Source of the DNA: Helicobacteraceae bacterium
Lineage (GTDB): Bacteria; Campylobacterota; Campylobacteria; Campylobacterales; SZUA-545
Reading direction: 5' to 3'
DNA: 18,201 bases
Assembly: GCA_031276985.1 (NCBI GenBank)
Contig: JAISMA010000148.1
Coordinates: 1 to 18,201 of the forward strand
Part shown: positions 14,777 through 18,201 of the stretch, piece by piece
How positions within the stretch are numbered: the first letter of the stretch is position 1
Layout of the letters: each line of letters starts with the position of its first letter
Notes under the pieces: generated by a model
Database searches by the model: none
Seen by the model: only the letters and a program-made list of their open reading frames with translations
Told to the model about the DNA's origin: nothing
Program-made: the position numbers and the translations under genes

Positions 14777-15433
14777 TTAAAAAACCCGTTTATCCTTATG
14801 CGTGCCCGCGATCGAGAATATAACCCATTCGGCTATATTTACGGCGTGATCGCCGATTCGCTCGTAGTATTTGGCGATCTGAAGCAAATCTATCGCCTCC
14901 TCGCTATCGCCGTAATCCCTATGCACAAGCTCGATCGTATCTTTTTTCGCCGTTAAGTATAGACTATCTACTATATCGTCGCGCTCAATCACCGCCCGCG
15001 CCAGATCCGCGTCTTTATCGACGTACGCCTTAACGCTGTCGGATACCATTTTGATCGTGTTTTCAGCCATTTTCGATATATGCTCCAAGTTCTTTATGTA
15101 TTCGCGATCGGAGAGATAGCCGCAAAGCTCGGCGATGTCGGCGGCTTGATCGGCTATGCGCTCCATATCGGTAATCATCTTTAGCGCGGCGGAAACCTGC
15201 CTAAGATCGCCCGCGACGGGCTGTTGCCTTAGCAGCAGTTTTAGGCAGAGGCTTTCGATCTCGCGCTCTTTGTCGTCGATGAGATCGTCGCCTTCTATCA
15301 CGCTCATGGCGGCTTGAAGATCGCGCGTTTGCAACGCCTTCGTCGCCCTCGTTATAGCGCCTTCTATCAACGCGCCCATCTCGATCATGTGAGTGTCAAG
15401 CCGCGAAAGCTGCTCGTCAAAAATCTTACGCAT
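14777..15433 (-). CDS. phoU: Phosphate signalling protein PhoU
   Basis: The 218-residue all-helical product has two copies of the PhoU three-helix bundle with the metal-binding E/DxxxD signatures: DMERIADQAADIAEL in the first half and YYERIGDHAVNIAEW in the second. PhoU sits between the Pst transporter and the PhoR-type kinase and represses signalling when phosphate is plentiful. I place the start at ATG 15433, which overlaps the pstB TGA (TGATG); a TTG one codon upstream is possible. GGAGG lies 8 nt before the ATG. The short Lys/Arg tail (HKDKRVF) is normal. Confidence 0.95.
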   Translation of the reverse strand: MRKIFDEQLSRLDTHMIEMGALIEGAITRATKALQTRDLQAAMSVIEGDDLIDDKEREIESLCLKLLLRQQPVAGDLRQVSAALKMITDMERIADQAADIAELCGYLSDREYIKNLEHISKMAENTIKMVSDSVKAYVDKDADLARAVIERDDIVDSLYLTAKKDTIELVHRDYGDSEEAIDLLQIAKYYERIGDHAVNIAEWVIFSIAGTHKDKRVF

Positions 15434-16182
15434 CAACCAAACCTCCCTGTGATGTAATCCTCCGTTCGCTTATTTTTCGGCGTGGCGAAGATCGTTTCGG
15501 TTTTGTCGTATTCGATCGCCTCGCCAAGCAGAAAAAACGCCGTTTTGTCGCTGATTCTCGCGGCTTGCTGCATATTGTGCGTTACGATTACAATCGTGTA
15601 TTTTTCGCATAACTGAAGCAACAGATCCTCGATCTTGCCCGTCGAGATCGGATCAAGCGCGCTCGTCGGCTCGTCAAGCAGCAACGCTTCGGGTTCGACC
15701 GCTAAAGCGCGGGCTATGCAAAGGCGTTGCTGTTGACCGCCTGAAAGTCCCAAAGCGGGCTTTTTGAGGCGATCTTTCACCTCGTCCCACATTGCGGCGT
15801 TTTTAAGCGAAGTTTCTACGATCTCGTCGAGATCGCGCCGCGATTTAACGCCGTGCGTCCGCGCTCCAAAAGCGATATTGTCATAGACGCTCATGGGAAA
15901 CGGATTTGGCTTTTGAAACACCATGCCCACTCGCTTGCGGAGCAGATTTACGTTCATGTTTTGGTATATGTTTTCGCCAAACAGTTTCGCCTCGCCCGTA
16001 ATAACGCAGCCTTCGATGAGATCGTTCATTCGATTGAGCGTTCTTAGCAGCGTCGATTTGCCGCAACCAGATGGTCCGATAAACGCGGTTATCTCGTTTT
16101 CCTCTATATGCATATTGATCTCTTTGAGCGCGCAAAAGTCGCCGTAGTAGAGATTTAGCCCGTTGATTTCAAAGCAATTCAC
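15433..16182 (-). CDS. pstB: Phosphate ABC transporter ATP-binding protein
   Basis: The 249-residue product is a complete ABC ATPase: Walker A GPSGCGKST (36-44), Q-loop VFQKPNPFPMSVYDNIAFG, which is diagnostic of PstB, signature LSGGQQQR, Walker B LLLDEPTSALDP and H-loop VTHNMQQAARISD. It powers phosphate uptake through PstCA at the inner membrane. The GTG start overlaps the pstA stop (GTGA) and has GGAGG 6 nt upstream. The gene is third in the structural order pstC-pstA-pstB. Confidence 0.98.
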   Translation of the reverse strand: MNCFEINGLNLYYGDFCALKEINMHIEENEITAFIGPSGCGKSTLLRTLNRMNDLIEGCVITGEAKLFGENIYQNMNVNLLRKRVGMVFQKPNPFPMSVYDNIAFGARTHGVKSRRDLDEIVETSLKNAAMWDEVKDRLKKPALGLSGGQQQRLCIARALAVEPEALLLDEPTSALDPISTGKIEDLLLQLCEKYTIVIVTHNMQQAARISDKTAFFLLGEAIEYDKTETIFATPKNKRTEDYITGRFG

Positions 16183-17006
16183 GCGTCTCCTCCCGCTTTT
16201 TTGGCTATATACGCCGAAAGCGCGTTAATAACGATCACGATCGCAAGCAACGCGGCGGCTGTGGCGTAACCTTCGTCGATATGTAGCCCCTCGCTTGAAA
16301 GCGCGTACATATGCACGGAAAGCGTCCGCGCCGATTCCATAGGGCTTGAAGGTATTTGCGCCACCGTTCCCGCCGTATATATTAGCGCCGCCGTTTCGCC
16401 CACGATTCGCCCGATCGCAAGCGTTACGCCCGCGAATATGCCGCCCATAGCCGAAGGCAACGCGATTTTTAAGATCATTCGCAGTTTGCCCGCGCCAAGC
16501 CCGAACGCGCCTTCGCGGTAACTATCAGGCACGGATTGCAACGCCTCCTCGCTAGCTCGCATAATCAGCGGCAAAATCATAATCGCCAGCGTAAAAGCGC
16601 CCGAAAGCAGCGAAAAACCCCAGCCTAAAAACACGACGAAAAAGAGCAAGCCAAACAGCCCGTGAATAATCGACGGAATGCCCGAAAGCGTCTCCGCCGT
16701 CATTCGCGCTATTTTCGCCGCCCAGCTTTCGCGCTTGGCGTATTCGGCGAGGTAGATCGCCGCGCTCACGCCAAAGGGAACGGCTATAAGCAAAGCCAGC
16801 GTCGTCATCATAGCGGTCGAAATTATCGCGGGCGTCATCGACGCGTTTTCGCTCGTGTATTCAAGCGAGAAGATCGCGGGATTTATATGCGGAATGCCTT
16901 TGAACAGAATAAAGCCGACGATAAAGATCAGCGCCGCGATCGTAGTTGCGGCGGCGCTCCATACCACAAACGCCGTGGCGCGCTCGAATATCTCGCCGCG
17001 TTTCAT
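16179..17006 (-). CDS. pstA: Phosphate ABC transporter permease PstA
   Basis: The 275-residue product has six predicted membrane helices (starting near residue 12, then about 65, 115, 135, 195 and 245). The EAA-type coupling loop is present as SEEALQSVPDSYREGAFGLGAGKLRMI, which contacts PstB, as is the typical PstA segment LSGIPSIIHGLFGL. With PstC it forms the channel. ATG at 17006 overlaps the pstC stop (ATGA) and has AGGAG 6 nt upstream. Confidence 0.96.
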   Translation of the reverse strand: MKRGEIFERATAFVVWSAAATTIAALIFIVGFILFKGIPHINPAIFSLEYTSENASMTPAIISTAMMTTLALLIAVPFGVSAAIYLAEYAKRESWAAKIARMTAETLSGIPSIIHGLFGLLFFVVFLGWGFSLLSGAFTLAIMILPLIMRASEEALQSVPDSYREGAFGLGAGKLRMILKIALPSAMGGIFAGVTLAIGRIVGETAALIYTAGTVAQIPSSPMESARTLSVHMYALSSEGLHIDEGYATAAALLAIVIVINALSAYIAKKAGGDA

Positions 17007-17839
17007 CGAAAACTCCTATTTGCAAGCGCCGAAACGCTAAGGTTAATTATCAGGATAAACACAAACAAAACCACTCCCGTAGCTATCAAAGCCTCGCGGT
17101 GCAGATCGGCGGCGTAACCCATTTCAATCACGATATTCGCGGTTAGCGTACGCACGCCGTCGAAAATGGAATCGGGCGTTCGCGCTTGATTGCCCGCGAC
17201 CATAATCACCGCCATCGTTTCGCCGATCGCGCGCCCAATGCCTAACGCGATAGCGGCTAACACGCCCGATCGCGCCGCCGGCAACAACACAAAAAAGATT
17301 GCGCGGTAACGTCCCGCGCCAAGCGCTAACGCGCCTTCGTAATAGCTGTCGGGAACGGCGCGGATCGCGCTTTCGGATATTTCTATGACGGTCGGCAGTA
17401 TCATCACGCCAAGCATAATGCTTGCGGACAATATGCTCGCGCCCGTTATCGGAATGAGTATTATCATCGCAAAAAAGCCGTACACAATAGAAGGAATCCC
17501 CGCCAGCAAACGCACGACGGGTTTTACGATCTTATACGGTTTACGCGGGCAGATTCGCGCCAGAAACGCCGCGGTAAGCGTTCCGATCGGAACGCCGATA
17601 ACGATCGCGCCCGCCGTTACGTAGAGACTGCCGACTATCATAGGAAACACGCCAAACAGCGGCGGTTCGTCCGTGGGCGACCACTCCTCGCCAAAGATGA
17701 AATTGGTAAAGCCGATCTCGACTATGGCGGGAACGCCGCCCAAAAACAGAAAGAAACAGATCAGCAAAACCGCCAAGACAGAGGCAAGCGCCGATATTAG
17801 AAAAACGACGCTCGCGACTTTTTCTTTTATATCGCTCAT
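17003..17839 (-). CDS. pstC: Phosphate ABC transporter permease PstC
   Basis: The 278-residue product begins MSDIKEKVASVVFLIS with TM1 at about 8-32. Further helices and the paired permease hallmarks LLAGIPSIVYGFFAM and SESAIRAVPDSYYEGALALGAGRYRAI (coupling loop) match PstC. The start at 17839 is preferred over an in-frame TTG at 17932. The longer form would add 31 polar residues and has no ribosome binding site, while 17839 sits in an ATGA junction with a 15-codon leader that has a perfect one. The segment IFGEEWSPTDEPPLFGVFPMI after TM1 is the usual periplasmic loop. Confidence 0.95.
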   Translation of the reverse strand: MSDIKEKVASVVFLISALASVLAVLLICFFLFLGGVPAIVEIGFTNFIFGEEWSPTDEPPLFGVFPMIVGSLYVTAGAIVIGVPIGTLTAAFLARICPRKPYKIVKPVVRLLAGIPSIVYGFFAMIILIPITGASILSASIMLGVMILPTVIEISESAIRAVPDSYYEGALALGAGRYRAIFFVLLPAARSGVLAAIALGIGRAIGETMAVIMVAGNQARTPDSIFDGVRTLTANIVIEMGYAADLHREALIATGVVLFVFILIINLSVSALANRSFR

Positions 17840-17883
17840 TTGAGCGCTTCGTCCCGCTTGGTCGTTTTCAGAGGCTTTTTCAT
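17836..17883 (-). CDS. 15-codon leader ORF coupled to pstC
   Basis: ATG at 17883 has AAGGAG (17895-17890) with a 6-nt spacer, the best ribosome binding site in the operon. The frame reads MKKPLKTTKRDEALK and stops with a TGA that overlaps the pstC ATG (ATGA). pstC itself has only a poor Shine-Dalgarno, so ribosomes probably reach it through this leader. The peptide is basic (five Lys, one Arg) and has no family. It could be a regulatory leader peptide or simply a ribosome-loading device. Confidence 0.55.
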   Translation of the reverse strand: MKKPLKTTKRDEALK

Positions 17884-17959
17884 CTTGTTCTCCTTGCGTT
17901 TTTTTTGGCGCGAAGCAATGATAAAAGGTCAATGTATGAATCGCGCATACGGAAGGTAA

Positions 17960-17988
17960 AAATTAAGTAAAATCGCCGTTTGCGTCAA
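17960..17988 (-). promoter_or_regulatory. Probable sigma-70 promoter of the pst operon
   Basis: On the minus strand TTGACG (17988-17983), a 17-bp spacer and TAATTT (17965-17960) give a good housekeeping-type promoter, with transcription starting near 17953 and a leader of about 70 nt before the leader ORF. A second -10 candidate, TATCAT, lies at 17923-17918 without a -35. Confidence 0.5.
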
Positions 17989-18003
17989 TTCGGGCAAACG
18001 CCG
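17974..18003. promoter_or_regulatory. 30-bp dyad overlapping the pst -35, operator candidate
   Basis: CGCCGTTTGC (17974-17983) and GCAAACGCCG (17994-18003) are inverted arms of 10 bp with one mismatch, separated by 10 bp. The dyad overlaps the -35 of the pst promoter and lies upstream of the divergent gene, so it is well placed to control both. PhoB normally binds direct repeats, so another regulator may be involved. Confidence 0.45.
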
Positions 18004-18017
18004 AATGATCCGCGTTT

Positions 18018-18059
18018 TATAATTTGTATTAGGTTACAATCGGTCAAGATTTTTACAAT
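18018..18059 (+). promoter_or_regulatory. -10 candidates for the divergent right-edge gene
   Basis: TATAAT at 18018-18023, preceded by GTTT, is the strongest. TACAAT at 18035-18040 and again at 18054-18059 (after ATTTT) are alternatives. None has a convincing -35. The mRNA leader would be about 40-80 nt. Confidence 0.4.
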
Positions 18060-18107
18060 TTGCGCGGACGAAAGCCAAACAGAATAAGAAAGCGGGGAGA
18101 TAATACG

Positions 18108-18201
18108 ATGAATAACGCTATAACCTTTAGCGCTAAAAGAAGCGATAGCGCGATCAGAGCTTTAACGCTATTCTTTAGCTTATGCGTTCTTGCGTTATCC
18201 G
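18108..18201 (+). CDS. N-terminus of a secreted protein (3' end outside window)
   Basis: From ATG at 18108 there are 31 open codons to the window edge. The Shine-Dalgarno is GGGGAGA at 18094-18100, 7 nt upstream. The product begins MNNAITFSAKRSDSAIR, then a hydrophobic stretch ALTLFFSLCVLALS, as in a Sec signal peptide. It diverges from the pst operon and shares its regulatory region. PstS or a phosphate-selective porin would be natural candidates, but the visible sequence cannot decide. Confidence 0.6.
   Translation, partial: MNNAITFSAKRSDSAIRALTLFFSLCVLALS

Noticed and set aside
17003..17932. Longer pstC starting at TTG 17932
   Set aside because: It adds a polar 31-residue stretch, has no ribosome binding site, and the alternative at 17839 gives a normal PstC N-terminus in a coupled junction.
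17941..18100. Campylobacter PhosR-type box (GTTTC-based direct repeat)
   Set aside because: No GTTTC pair with the right spacing is visible in the pst upstream region.

Overview
The window looks like a chromosomal stretch from a member of the Campylobacterota (Epsilonproteobacteria) with an unusually balanced base composition for that phylum. The main evidence is gene order. coaD, tmk, hisS and speA lie in one tightly packed operon in the same order as Campylobacter jejuni Cj0767c-Cj0764c (recalled from memory). Other support comes from T-rich extended -10 promoters (TTTTGnTATAnT) and a long poly-G tract in a surface lipoprotein. GATC, and especially GCGATCGC, is strikingly over-represented across the window.

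Layout, left to right. (1) 1-257, minus: an RRM RNA-binding protein that runs off the left edge. (2) 475-1454, plus: a tandem-domain universal stress protein, coupled by ATGA to a 42-residue single-pass membrane microprotein. The microprotein's 3' end overlaps the convergent M23 peptidase gene. (3) 1366-2214, minus, and 2223-4466, plus: a secreted M23 (LytM) endopeptidase, and divergently a 747-residue protein with a probable beta-propeller, a helical region and a C-terminal membrane anchor. (4) 4566-10922, plus: coaD-tmk-hisS-[nuclease/DNA methyltransferase fusion]-speA. The restriction-modification-like gene sits between hisS and speA, which are usually neighbours, and is coupled to hisS by ATGA. 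(5) 11023-12060, plus: a lipoprotein whose signal-peptide region contains a run of 14 G, a probable phase-variation switch in the ON frame here. (6) 12061-12720: a convergent spacer with a strong hairpin and a cluster of palindromic mobile-type repeats, two of which lie inside the 3' end of the next gene. (7) 17883-12544, minus: a complete phosphate operon, leader ORF-pstC-pstA-pstB-phoU-phoB-like-phoR-like, with almost every junction overlapping or within 3 nt. (8) 18108-end, plus: the first 31 codons of a secreted protein divergent from pst.

The pst/pho block forms one logical unit: an inner-membrane phosphate ABC transporter (PstCAB), its regulator PhoU, and a two-component system that would sense the transporter state. 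PstS is not in the window; the divergent truncated gene at the right edge could encode PstS, a phosphate porin or something else. The most interesting items are the poly-G lipoprotein, the R-M-like fusion gene inside a core-metabolism operon, the repeat-derived 74-residue tail on the histidine kinase, the 15-codon leader coupled to pstC, and the small membrane protein after usp. No CRISPR array, tRNA, rRNA or insertion-sequence transposase was seen.
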